Shown: one piece after another, positions 26,586 through 33,335 of the stretch
How the letters are laid out: every line of letters begins with the position of its first letter
How positions within the stretch are numbered: position 1 is the stretch's first letter
Origin: Bacillota bacterium
GTDB lineage: Bacteria; Bacillota; Clostridia; Peptostreptococcales; Anaerovoracaceae
Direction: 5' to 3'
DNA length: 38,594 bases
Assembly: GCA_030530285.1 (NCBI GenBank)
Contig: JAUMVD010000016.1
Span: 1-38,594 of the forward strand
Notes under the pieces: generated by a model
Databases searched by the model: none
Seen by the model: only the letters and a program-made list of their open reading frames with translations
Told to the model about the DNA's origin: nothing
Position numbers and translations under genes: made by a program

Positions 26586-27694
26586 TGTTAAAAACAAAGA
26601 TTCTGGGATTTGAACTGGAAAATCCGCTGGTCATTGCCGCTGGACCATGGAACAGAGACGGAGCCGGCATCAAAGCCTCCATCGAAAGCGGCGCGGGAGC
26701 TGTTGTAACGGAGAGTATCGTCAGCGATACGGTCATAGATGCCAGACCGCGTATCGCAGCAGACAGCATGGGCGCGCAGAACATCAGATTGTACAGCGAT
26801 ATACAGATCGAAGGATGGGAACGGGAAATGGCCATTGCCAAGTCCGCCGGCGGAGTGGTGATTGCCAGCGTATCCGGTCATTCTCCTTCAGAGGTATCGT
26901 ATCTCGCCAGCAAGCTGGAGAAATACGGCGCCGATGGGATAGAACTCAGCGTTTCCAATCCTGCTGTTGAGGCGCTGGAAGTCGTTGCGGCGAATCCGGA
27001 GACTTTGTACGAAATGACAAAAGCCGTCGTATCTGCGGTAAAGATACCTGTGGCCGTCAAGCTTTCGCAAAACACCACCAATATTGCGAAAGTAGCAAAA
27101 GCCGTGAAAGCGGCCAATGCTTCCGCCGTCACAGCGATCAATACCGTAAGAGGAATCCTTGGCGTAGATGTGGAGACGGCGCAGCCGTCGCTGTCGACCT
27201 ACGGAGGCATATCCGGAGAGTATATCCGCCCGATGGGACTGGCTTCTGTAGCCACCATAGCGCAGACAGTGGACATACCGATCTGCGGTGTGGGAGGCGT
27301 GCATTCAGCGAAAAACGTACTGGAGTATATGATGCTGGGAGCCACCACCGTACAGGTGGGTACGGCGGTCATGCTGGAGGGCCGGCAGATCATAAGCAAG
27401 ATAATACGAGAATTAGAAGTTTGGGCACAAGATCATAACATTCGCGACCTGACGGAAATAAGGGGAATCGCGCTCAATAATCTCAAATCATTTGAGGAGA
27501 TGAAATTCCGACCTTCTGTAAACACTGCAAATGGTACAGTTTGCAAGGAAAACTGCAATAAATGCATTGATGTCTGCCTGCACGAGGCCATCACGAGAAC
27601 AGGCGATATGATCAACGTAGATCGCGGCAAATGTACCGGATGTGGACTGTGTGAATCCGTTTGTCCCGCAAAGAAGTTAAAATTAGGCTGGTAA
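26585..27694 (+). CDS. Dihydroorotate-dehydrogenase-like flavoprotein with C-terminal 2x[4Fe-4S] ferredoxin domain
   Basis: The barrel (about 1-300) resembles class 1 dihydroorotate dehydrogenase and the PreA barrel: NPLVIAAGP, AVKLSQN, INTVRGI, SGEYIRPMGL and GVGGVHSAKNVLEYMMLGATTVQVGTA (FMN phosphate site). A ferredoxin domain follows with CX3CX2CX3C and CX2CX2CX3CP. The catalytic base position differs: class 1 enzymes have NxSCPN and class 2 NxSSPN, but here it reads SVSNPAV with N125. It is therefore unlikely to be a normal PyrD and I give no gene symbol. It may reduce another cyclic substrate with electrons from ferredoxin, or have lost activity. Its stop codon lies in the loop of the operon terminator. 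Confidence 0.8.
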   Translation: MLKTKILGFELENPLVIAAGPWNRDGAGIKASIESGAGAVVTESIVSDTVIDARPRIAADSMGAQNIRLYSDIQIEGWEREMAIAKSAGGVVIASVSGHSPSEVSYLASKLEKYGADGIELSVSNPAVEALEVVAANPETLYEMTKAVVSAVKIPVAVKLSQNTTNIAKVAKAVKAANASAVTAINTVRGILGVDVETAQPSLSTYGGISGEYIRPMGLASVATIAQTVDIPICGVGGVHSAKNVLEYMMLGATTVQVGTAVMLEGRQIISKIIRELEVWAQDHNIRDLTEIRGIALNNLKSFEEMKFRPSVNTANGTVCKENCNKCIDVCLHEAITRTGDMINVDRGKCTGCGLCESVCPAKKLKLGW

Positions 27695-27708
27695 ACAGCC
27701 TTTTTTTT
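27686..27708 (+). terminator. Rho-independent terminator of the long operon
   Basis: GGCTG, a five-base loop (GTAAA) and CAGCC, followed by eight T. The stop codon of the preceding gene (27692-27694) sits in the loop, so a ribosome finishing translation would cover the hairpin. Confidence 0.8.
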
Positions 27709-27719
27709 ATGGAAAAGAC

Positions 27720-27748
27720 TTGTAATTTTCAGAAAATACAAATATAAT
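27720..27748 (+). promoter_or_regulatory. Promoter of the M20 hydrolase-preT-preA operon
   Basis: TTGTAA (27720-27725), exactly 17 bp, then a perfect TATAAT (27743-27748). The predicted RNA start near 27755 gives a leader of about 70 nt. The spacer is filled by a CodY-like box, so repressor and RNA polymerase would exclude each other. Confidence 0.72.
27724..27738 (+). promoter_or_regulatory. CodY box between -35 and -10
   Basis: AATTTTCAGAAAATA matches the published CodY consensus AATTTTCWGAAAATT at 14 of 15 positions and is palindromic apart from its last base. Its place inside the promoter spacer is that of a repressor site. CodY binds when branched-chain amino acids and GTP are plentiful, so the operon would be derepressed in starvation. 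codY itself is not in the window. Confidence 0.65.
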
Positions 27749-27823
27749 AATTTTAAAGGTATGTAACTGGTTTCACGACCGATTACCATAATAATATATC
27801 ATTCATATGAAGGAGGATGAGTT

Positions 27824-29125
27824 ATGTATAAGTGTAGTTTAGAGAGAATGTCCGACAAAATCAAAACTTTTGCTAAGTTCGGCGACGCTGGTCATGGTGG
27901 AATCACCAGATACTCACTGTCACCGGAAGCTCATATGGCGAGAGATGAGTTTGTAAGAAGAATGGAAGCGATAGGCGCTAAGATCGAATGCGACGACTGT
28001 GCTTGCCTGTACGCTACTCTGGAAGGTTCTGATCCGAATGCTAAGAGAATCGTTATGGGTTCACACTGTGACTCCGTAAAGAACGGCGGAAACTATGACG
28101 GTATCGAGGGCGTTATGACTGGAATGGAAGTACTGGAAACAGTAGCAGCAGAGAACATTCCTCATAAGCACCCGCTCACAGCTATGATCTGGACAAACGA
28201 AGAAGGCTCCCTGTATCCACCGGCTATGATGGTATCAGGAATCATTTGCTATGATTATCTGCCTGACTATCTGAAGCCAAACTTCAAGTATGAGAACATG
28301 ATGGCTTCAAAGCCAATGGATAAGTCAGAATTCGCAAACTTCGGTGAAGCTCTGGCAGCATCCAAGTACAAAGGCGACAAGGCTAACAGAATCAGCCCTG
28401 ACAAGTATTGCGCTATGTTCGAAACTCACCTGGAACAGGGACCTATCCTTGAGGACGCAGGAAATGAGATCGGCGCTGTACAGCTGGTAATGGGTATGTT
28501 CAACTACAGAGTAAGATTCCACGGATTCACTGCTCACGCAGGTACATTCCCAATGGCTAAGAGACATGACGCACTGCACGCTGCAGCAGACTTCCTCTGC
28601 AAGCTGCATGAGAGATATGATGCTCTGAATAAGGAAATCCTCGAATCAGGCGAAAGCGAATATGAATTCGTATTCACAACTGGTGAAATTTATGTTCACC
28701 CTTGCATCCACACCTGCATTCCTGACGAAGCAGAGTTCTCACTGGATGTAAGACACCCTGACCAGAAGATCCTTGACAAGTGCATGGCTATTCTGCAGGA
28801 GATGGCTGGAGAAATGTATCAGCAGTGCACATGTGATGTAGAAGAACAGTGGAAGAGAGATCCAGTTCCATTCGATTCAAGACTGATCGGATTTGTTGAA
28901 GAATCAATGGAAGAAATGGGAGCTAAGTGGCAGAAGATCCTGTCCGGAGCCGGACACGATGCACAGTTCTGCGCATACATGATCCCAACAACTATGATCT
29001 TCTCAAGAACTAAGGATGGTCTGTCACACTGCGAACCTGAACACGTTTCAGATGAAGACTGCACAGCTGCTGCTACAGCTACACTGAACGCTGTTCTGAA
29101 GTGCGACGCTTCACCAGAATTTTAA
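27824..29125 (+). CDS. M20-family carbamoyl-amide hydrolase (HyuC/beta-ureidopropionase type)
   Basis: A 433-residue metallohydrolase of the allantoate amidohydrolase / N-carbamoyl-amino-acid hydrolase branch. Metal-site residues are visible: H81 and D83 in GSHCDS, D92 in NYDG, E126/E127 in WTNEEGS, H202 in THLEQGP, and H402 near the C-terminus. A lid/dimerisation domain occupies about 215-330. With preT and preA downstream, the best guess is cleavage of N-carbamoyl-beta-alanine to beta-alanine, CO2 and ammonia. Hydrolysis of other N-carbamoyl amino acids or allantoate is possible. AAGGAGGA is optimally placed. Proline codons shift from CCG to CCA/CCT, suggesting high expression. Confidence 0.85.
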   Translation: MYKCSLERMSDKIKTFAKFGDAGHGGITRYSLSPEAHMARDEFVRRMEAIGAKIECDDCACLYATLEGSDPNAKRIVMGSHCDSVKNGGNYDGIEGVMTGMEVLETVAAENIPHKHPLTAMIWTNEEGSLYPPAMMVSGIICYDYLPDYLKPNFKYENMMASKPMDKSEFANFGEALAASKYKGDKANRISPDKYCAMFETHLEQGPILEDAGNEIGAVQLVMGMFNYRVRFHGFTAHAGTFPMAKRHDALHAAADFLCKLHERYDALNKEILESGESEYEFVFTTGEIYVHPCIHTCIPDEAEFSLDVRHPDQKILDKCMAILQEMAGEMYQQCTCDVEEQWKRDPVPFDSRLIGFVEESMEEMGAKWQKILSGAGHDAQFCAYMIPTTMIFSRTKDGLSHCEPEHVSDEDCTAAATATLNAVLKCDASPEF

Positions 29126-29152
29126 TCACAGCGACTATTAAAGAGCAATAAA

Positions 29153-29185
29153 CAAACTGACGGGAATTCTATTCCCGCCAGTTTG
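29153..29185 (+). other. Intercistronic hairpin without T-run
   Basis: CAAACTGACGGGAAT pairs with ATTCCCGCCAGTTTG around a TCT loop, with 14 pairs and one A-C mismatch. No T-tract follows, so it is not a standard terminator. It may protect or process the mRNA of the upstream hydrolase and set different levels for it and preT. Confidence 0.6.
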
Positions 29186-29221
29186 CTATCTGAGGGCGCA
29201 GGCTCTTGGAGGGACACCTGT

Positions 29222-29230
29222 AAAGGAGGA
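29222..29230 (+). promoter_or_regulatory. Ribosome binding site deciding a TTG start for preT
   Basis: AAAGGAGGA is followed after 6 bp by TTG at 29237. No in-frame ATG or GTG lies near this site, and homology to the cysteine-rich N-terminus begins right after. Confidence 0.7.
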
Positions 29231-29236
29231 ATTAAA

Positions 29237-30508
29237 TTGAGTAAAGTAGTAAAAGCAAAGTACACTGCTGAAGCTGTTAAAGGGTTCACCCACAGAACAG
29301 CTTTGGAGGAGGCAGCCAGATGCCTGCTGTGCCACGATGCGCCATGCAGCAAGGGTTGCCCTGCCGGAACTGATCCTGCTAAATTCATAAGATCAATAAG
29401 ATTCAGAAACGTAAAAGGTGCCGCTGAAACGATTAGAGAGAACAATATTCTTGGCGGAACCTGCGCAAGAGTATGCCCTTATGACAATCTTTGTGAAGAA
29501 GCATGTTCAAGATGCGGTATAGACAGGCCAATCGAAATTGGTAAGTTACAGAGATACGCTATAGAACAGGAAAAACTGTTCAAGATGAAGACGCTTAAGG
29601 CTCCGGCTAAGAAAAAGGCAGCCAAGGTAGCATGCGTAGGAGCAGGCCCTGCTTCACTGGCATGCGCGGCAGAACTGGCAAAGGCCGGATACAAAGTAAC
29701 GATCTTCGAAAGAGAAGCCAAGGCAGGCGGAGTCCTGACTTATGGCATCACTCCATCAAGACTTCCTCAGGCTGTAGTTGATCACGATATCGCTCAGGTC
29801 AAGGGACTTGGCGTTAAATTCGTATTCAATACAGAAGCAAAGGCCGAAGATCTGGAAGATTTCGACGCAGTATTCGTTGGCGCAGGTCTCTGGAGCCCGG
29901 CTCTGGATCAGCACAACTTCAAGGGCGCTGATCTGAAGGGCGTATATTCGGCGATAGACTTCCTGAAAGAAGCAAGAACCAAGAAAAAAGACTTCTATCC
30001 TGGAAAGAGAGTAATCGTAGTCGGCGGCGGCAACGTTGCCGTGGACTGTGCCGTAACTGCTAAACTGTTAGGCGCTGAAGATGTAAGGATCCTCTACAGA
30101 AGGACCATCGAGGAAGCACCTGCCAACATGAATGAATTCAAGTATGCCCTTTCACTGGGTATAGGAATCACCACAGGATTATATCCTGTAGCTGCAAAGG
30201 GCACAAAGACTCTTCTGAAGAGTGTCGAAGCGGCAGGATTCTACGACAAGAAAGCCAAGGCTGAATTTGGCGCTGATACGCTGGTATTCGCAACAGGCCA
30301 GGCTCCTGAAGACATGAGCAAGATCGCTGATCTTGATCTTGATCACAAAGGACGCATCAAAGTCAAGAAGGGCGGCAAAGCCGGAGATAAGTTCTTTGCC
30401 GGCGGCGATATCGTAAACGGCGGAAAGACAGTCGTTGAAGCAGTAGCTGAAGGTAAAGAAGCTGCAGCATCTATGATTGCTTATCTGGAAAAGAAAGGAG
30501 TGAAATAG
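29237..30508 (+). CDS. preT: Dihydropyrimidine dehydrogenase, NAD(P)H-accepting subunit PreT
   Basis: GltD-like flavoprotein that passes electrons from NAD(P)H through FAD and Fe-S clusters to PreA, which reduces uracil and thymine. The N-terminal cluster cysteines are C29, C32, C37, C41 and C76, C80, C86, C90. The FAD dinucleotide fold is GAGPAS (135-140) and the NAD(P)H fold is VVGGGN (G263-N266), with FATGQAPE near the end. Start is TTG at 29237, 423 residues; the frame is open upstream but that stretch lacks family similarity. It lies 1 bp before preA. A glutamate-synthase-like small subunit is less likely given preA next to it. Confidence 0.88.
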   Translation: MSKVVKAKYTAEAVKGFTHRTALEEAARCLLCHDAPCSKGCPAGTDPAKFIRSIRFRNVKGAAETIRENNILGGTCARVCPYDNLCEEACSRCGIDRPIEIGKLQRYAIEQEKLFKMKTLKAPAKKKAAKVACVGAGPASLACAAELAKAGYKVTIFEREAKAGGVLTYGITPSRLPQAVVDHDIAQVKGLGVKFVFNTEAKAEDLEDFDAVFVGAGLWSPALDQHNFKGADLKGVYSAIDFLKEARTKKKDFYPGKRVIVVGGGNVAVDCAVTAKLLGAEDVRILYRRTIEEAPANMNEFKYALSLGIGITTGLYPVAAKGTKTLLKSVEAAGFYDKKAKAEFGADTLVFATGQAPEDMSKIADLDLDHKGRIKVKKGGKAGDKFFAGGDIVNGGKTVVEAVAEGKEAAASMIAYLEKKGVK

Positions 30509-30509
30509 A

Positions 30510-31868
30510 ATGGCAGTTAAGAAAGATTTATCATTAAAATATCTGGGTGTTGATTGTCTGAATCCGTTCTTCCTTTCATCATCACCGGTAGGCGGTAATT
30601 ATGACATGGTTGCCAAGTGCTATGAAGAAGGATGGGGCGGCTGTTTCTTCAAGACAGTCGGTATTTTCGTAGCAGACGAGTGTTCGCCAAGATTTGACCA
30701 GACAAACAAGGAAGGTCTTCCTTGGGTCGGATTTAAGAACATGGAACAGATATCCGATAAACCTACAGAAGTAAACTTCGAGTATATGTACAGGCTGATC
30801 AGAGATTATCCTGAACATATTACAGTAGCATCCATCATGGGTTCATCCGTTGATGAATGGAAGAAGCTGGCGAAGATGGCTGACGAAGCCGGCGCCAAGA
30901 TCATCGAGGGTAACTTCTCTTGTCCTCAGATGACTTCACACGACATGGGATCCGACGTAGGAACCAACAACGAACTGGTAGAGTCCTATTCAAGGGCAGT
31001 ATCAGAGACTGTTCCTCACATTCCGTTCGTAGCCAAGATGACCCCGAACTGCAAGAACATGGAAGAACACGCCAGAGCCGCCATCAAGGGCGGAGCTGCC
31101 GCGGTATCAGCCATCAACACGATCAAGTCCATCACGAACATAGACTTCGAAAACAACACGGGTATGCCTGTCGTTGATGGCAAATCATCCATTTCCGGTT
31201 ACTCCGGAGCGGCTGTTAAACCGATCGCTCTGAGATTCTGCGCACAGGTGCTGCAGGATGAAGAGATTCATAAGATGGTCAAGGCCGGCAAGTGGGACTT
31301 CGGTTACGGTCATGAAATGTCCGGTATCGGCGGCATCGAAACTTGGAGAGACGTAGCTGAATTCCTGGCAATAGGCTGCAGAAATATTCAGGTAACGACA
31401 GCGATCATGCAGTACGGTTACAGAATCGTTGAAGATATGGCTTCCGGTCTCATGCACTTCATGGATGAGAAGGGTTACAATCACCTTGACGAATTCATCG
31501 GAAGCGCGCTTCCTAACCTGATTCCTGCAGAAGAGCTGAACAGAGACTACAAGGTTCTGCCTCAGTTTGATGACAAGAAGTGCATCGGATGCGGCAGATG
31601 CTACATCTCCTGCTATGATGCGGCGCATCAGGCGATCGACTGGAACGAGAAGAAGAGAAGACCTGAACTGAATGATAACTGCGTTGGATGCCACCTCTGC
31701 TTGAATGTATGTCCTGTACAGGGATGCATCACTCCGGGCGAGATTAAGTGGAAGGTACGTGACAAGGATGGCAATGCCGTTCGTGAAGCGAAGGATCCAA
31801 CCCACATCAAGTTCAAGAAGGACGCCAGAAAAGACAAGAAATTAGCGCTGAAAGAAATGTATGATTAA
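30510..31868 (+). CDS. preA: Dihydropyrimidine dehydrogenase, catalytic subunit PreA
   Basis: FMN barrel that reduces uracil or thymine to the 5,6-dihydro form, joined to a ferredoxin domain. The active-site loop GNFSCPQM keeps the proton-donating cysteine (C138). AKMTPNC and INTIKS are typical barrel segments. Two [4Fe-4S] motifs follow: C358, C361, C364, C368 and C391, C394, C397, C401, in the arrangement seen in the C-terminus of mammalian DPD. 452 residues. AAAGGAG precedes the ATG. With preT it forms the PreTA enzyme, known in E. coli also to reduce 5-fluorouracil. Confidence 0.92.
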   Translation: MAVKKDLSLKYLGVDCLNPFFLSSSPVGGNYDMVAKCYEEGWGGCFFKTVGIFVADECSPRFDQTNKEGLPWVGFKNMEQISDKPTEVNFEYMYRLIRDYPEHITVASIMGSSVDEWKKLAKMADEAGAKIIEGNFSCPQMTSHDMGSDVGTNNELVESYSRAVSETVPHIPFVAKMTPNCKNMEEHARAAIKGGAAAVSAINTIKSITNIDFENNTGMPVVDGKSSISGYSGAAVKPIALRFCAQVLQDEEIHKMVKAGKWDFGYGHEMSGIGGIETWRDVAEFLAIGCRNIQVTTAIMQYGYRIVEDMASGLMHFMDEKGYNHLDEFIGSALPNLIPAEELNRDYKVLPQFDDKKCIGCGRCYISCYDAAHQAIDWNEKKRRPELNDNCVGCHLCLNVCPVQGCITPGEIKWKVRDKDGNAVREAKDPTHIKFKKDARKDKKLALKEMYD

Positions 31869-31895
31869 AACTACACTTTCGTATATAATGGCTAG

Positions 31896-31935
31896 CCGCG
31901 GTGCTGCAGGGAAACCTGCAGCATTGCGGTTTTTT
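31896..31935 (+). terminator. Rho-independent terminator after preA
   Basis: CCGCGGTGCTGCAGG, a GAAA tetraloop and CCTGCAGCATTGCGG form a 15-pair stem (two G-U), followed by six T. This ends the hydrolase-preT-preA operon cleanly. Confidence 0.9.
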
Positions 31936-31988
31936 GTTTGCGTTTTTGCATTATTTTATACGCTTGTCATAGCCCGCCGCGAAATTCA

Positions 31989-31997
31989 TGGTATAAT
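31989..31997 (+). promoter_or_regulatory. Extended -10 promoter of the phosphorylase operon
   Basis: TGG-TATAAT is a perfect extended -10. A TTGTCA at 31974-31979 is too close (12 bp) to serve as -35. The GTG start is about 25 bp downstream of the -10, with GAGGT in between. Confidence 0.5.
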
Positions 31998-32022
31998 TGA
32001 CATATATTTGACGAGGTAGAGC

Positions 32023-33333
32023 GTGAATACAGTCGATATCATTATCAAAAAAAGAAACGGCGTGAAACTCGCGCCGGAAGAAATAAAATACATGGTTGAA
32101 GGATATACGGCCGGAAATATTCCCGACTATCAGATGTCGGCATTTCTGATGGCTGTATATTTTAGCGGAATGGATCGTGAGGAAACGGTATCCCTTACGG
32201 AATACATGCGCGTTTCCGGTGATGTCGTTGATTTATCAAGGATCAAAGGCATCAAGGTTGACAAACACAGCACCGGAGGAGTAGGAGACAAAACCACCCT
32301 GGTCGTCGGCCCTTTGGCTGCGGCATGCGGTGTGCCGGTAGCCAAGATGAGCGGCAGAGGACTGGGGTTCACAGGCGGGACCATAGACAAACTGGAATCG
32401 ATACCGGGTTTTCAGACCGCGGTAGAAGAATGTGAATTTATTAACCAGGTCAACGAGAGAGGGATCGCCGTAATCGGTCAGACCGGACACATTGCTCCGG
32501 CCGACAAAAAAATCTACGCGCTGCGGGATGTTACGGGGACGGTAGAAAATCTCAGCCTCATCACATCCAGTATCATGAGCAAGAAACTGGCAGCCGGATC
32601 AGACGCCATACTTCTGGACGTAAAGTGCGGAAGCGGCGCTTTCATGAAGACGGTAGAGGAAGCCGAGAAACTGGGAAGGCTTATGGTCGACATCGGAAAC
32701 GACAGCGGGAAGAAGACCATGGCCGTCATTTCCGATATGGAACAGCCTCTTGGCAGAGCTGTCGGCAACTCGCTGGAAGTGTCGGAAGCGATTGATGTGC
32801 TTCAGGGCAGAGGACCTGCAGACATTACAGAACTGTCCGTTCAGCTTGCCGGCATGATGATTTACTTAAGCGGGCTTGCCGGAAACATCGCAGAAGGCGT
32901 GGAAAAGGCAGCAGCAGCTCTGCAAAGCGGCAGAGGTCTTGAGAAATTCCGAAGCTTCGTGGAAGGACAGGGAGGAGATCCGGAAATAACACGCAGCAGA
33001 GAGCTTTTGCCTCAGGCCGCGCACAGCATGGAAGTAAAGGCGGAGAGAGACGGATTTATCACGACTCTGGACGCGATGAAAATCGGTCTCGCCTCACAGC
33101 ATACAGGGGCAGGCAGACAAAGAAAAGAAGATCAGGTTGATCTTTCAGCGGGGATCGTCCTGCATCAAAAGCTTGGAGACAGTGTCAGCCGCGGAGACGT
33201 ATTATGCGTTTTATACGGAAATGACCAGACGAAATTGAGGCTGGCGGCTGAGGAAGCGCTCGCTGCTTTTGAGATAGGGGACAACGCTCCTGAGAAACGA
33301 AAACTTATCATAAAGACAATAGGAGACGAATAA
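32023..33333 (+). CDS. pdp: Pyrimidine-nucleoside phosphorylase
   Basis: Splits uridine, thymidine and deoxyuridine with phosphate into free base and (deoxy)ribose 1-phosphate. The family signature is complete: KHSTGGVGDKTTL, KMSGRGLGFTGGTIDKLE, SSIMSKKLA and VKCGSGAFMK (phosphate and base binding). Length 436 matches the Bacillus/Geobacillus Pdp and E. coli DeoA. Start is GTG at 32023. It sits in its own transcription unit right after the preA terminator. Its product, free uracil or thymine, is the substrate of PreTA, which suggests a joint pathway. Two bp separate it from the ribonuclease gene. Confidence 0.94.
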   Translation: MNTVDIIIKKRNGVKLAPEEIKYMVEGYTAGNIPDYQMSAFLMAVYFSGMDREETVSLTEYMRVSGDVVDLSRIKGIKVDKHSTGGVGDKTTLVVGPLAAACGVPVAKMSGRGLGFTGGTIDKLESIPGFQTAVEECEFINQVNERGIAVIGQTGHIAPADKKIYALRDVTGTVENLSLITSSIMSKKLAAGSDAILLDVKCGSGAFMKTVEEAEKLGRLMVDIGNDSGKKTMAVISDMEQPLGRAVGNSLEVSEAIDVLQGRGPADITELSVQLAGMMIYLSGLAGNIAEGVEKAAAALQSGRGLEKFRSFVEGQGGDPEITRSRELLPQAAHSMEVKAERDGFITTLDAMKIGLASQHTGAGRQRKEDQVDLSAGIVLHQKLGDSVSRGDVLCVLYGNDQTKLRLAAEEALAAFEIGDNAPEKRKLIIKTIGDE

Positions 33334-33335
33334 GC

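Noticed and set aside
29183..29236. In-frame upstream extension of preT
   Set aside because: It overlaps the intercistronic hairpin and the AAAGGAGGA site, and has no similarity to PreT N-termini.
31884..31889. TATAAT just upstream of the preA terminator
   Set aside because: There is no matching -35, and the transcript would end within about 45 nt at the terminator. Probably chance.
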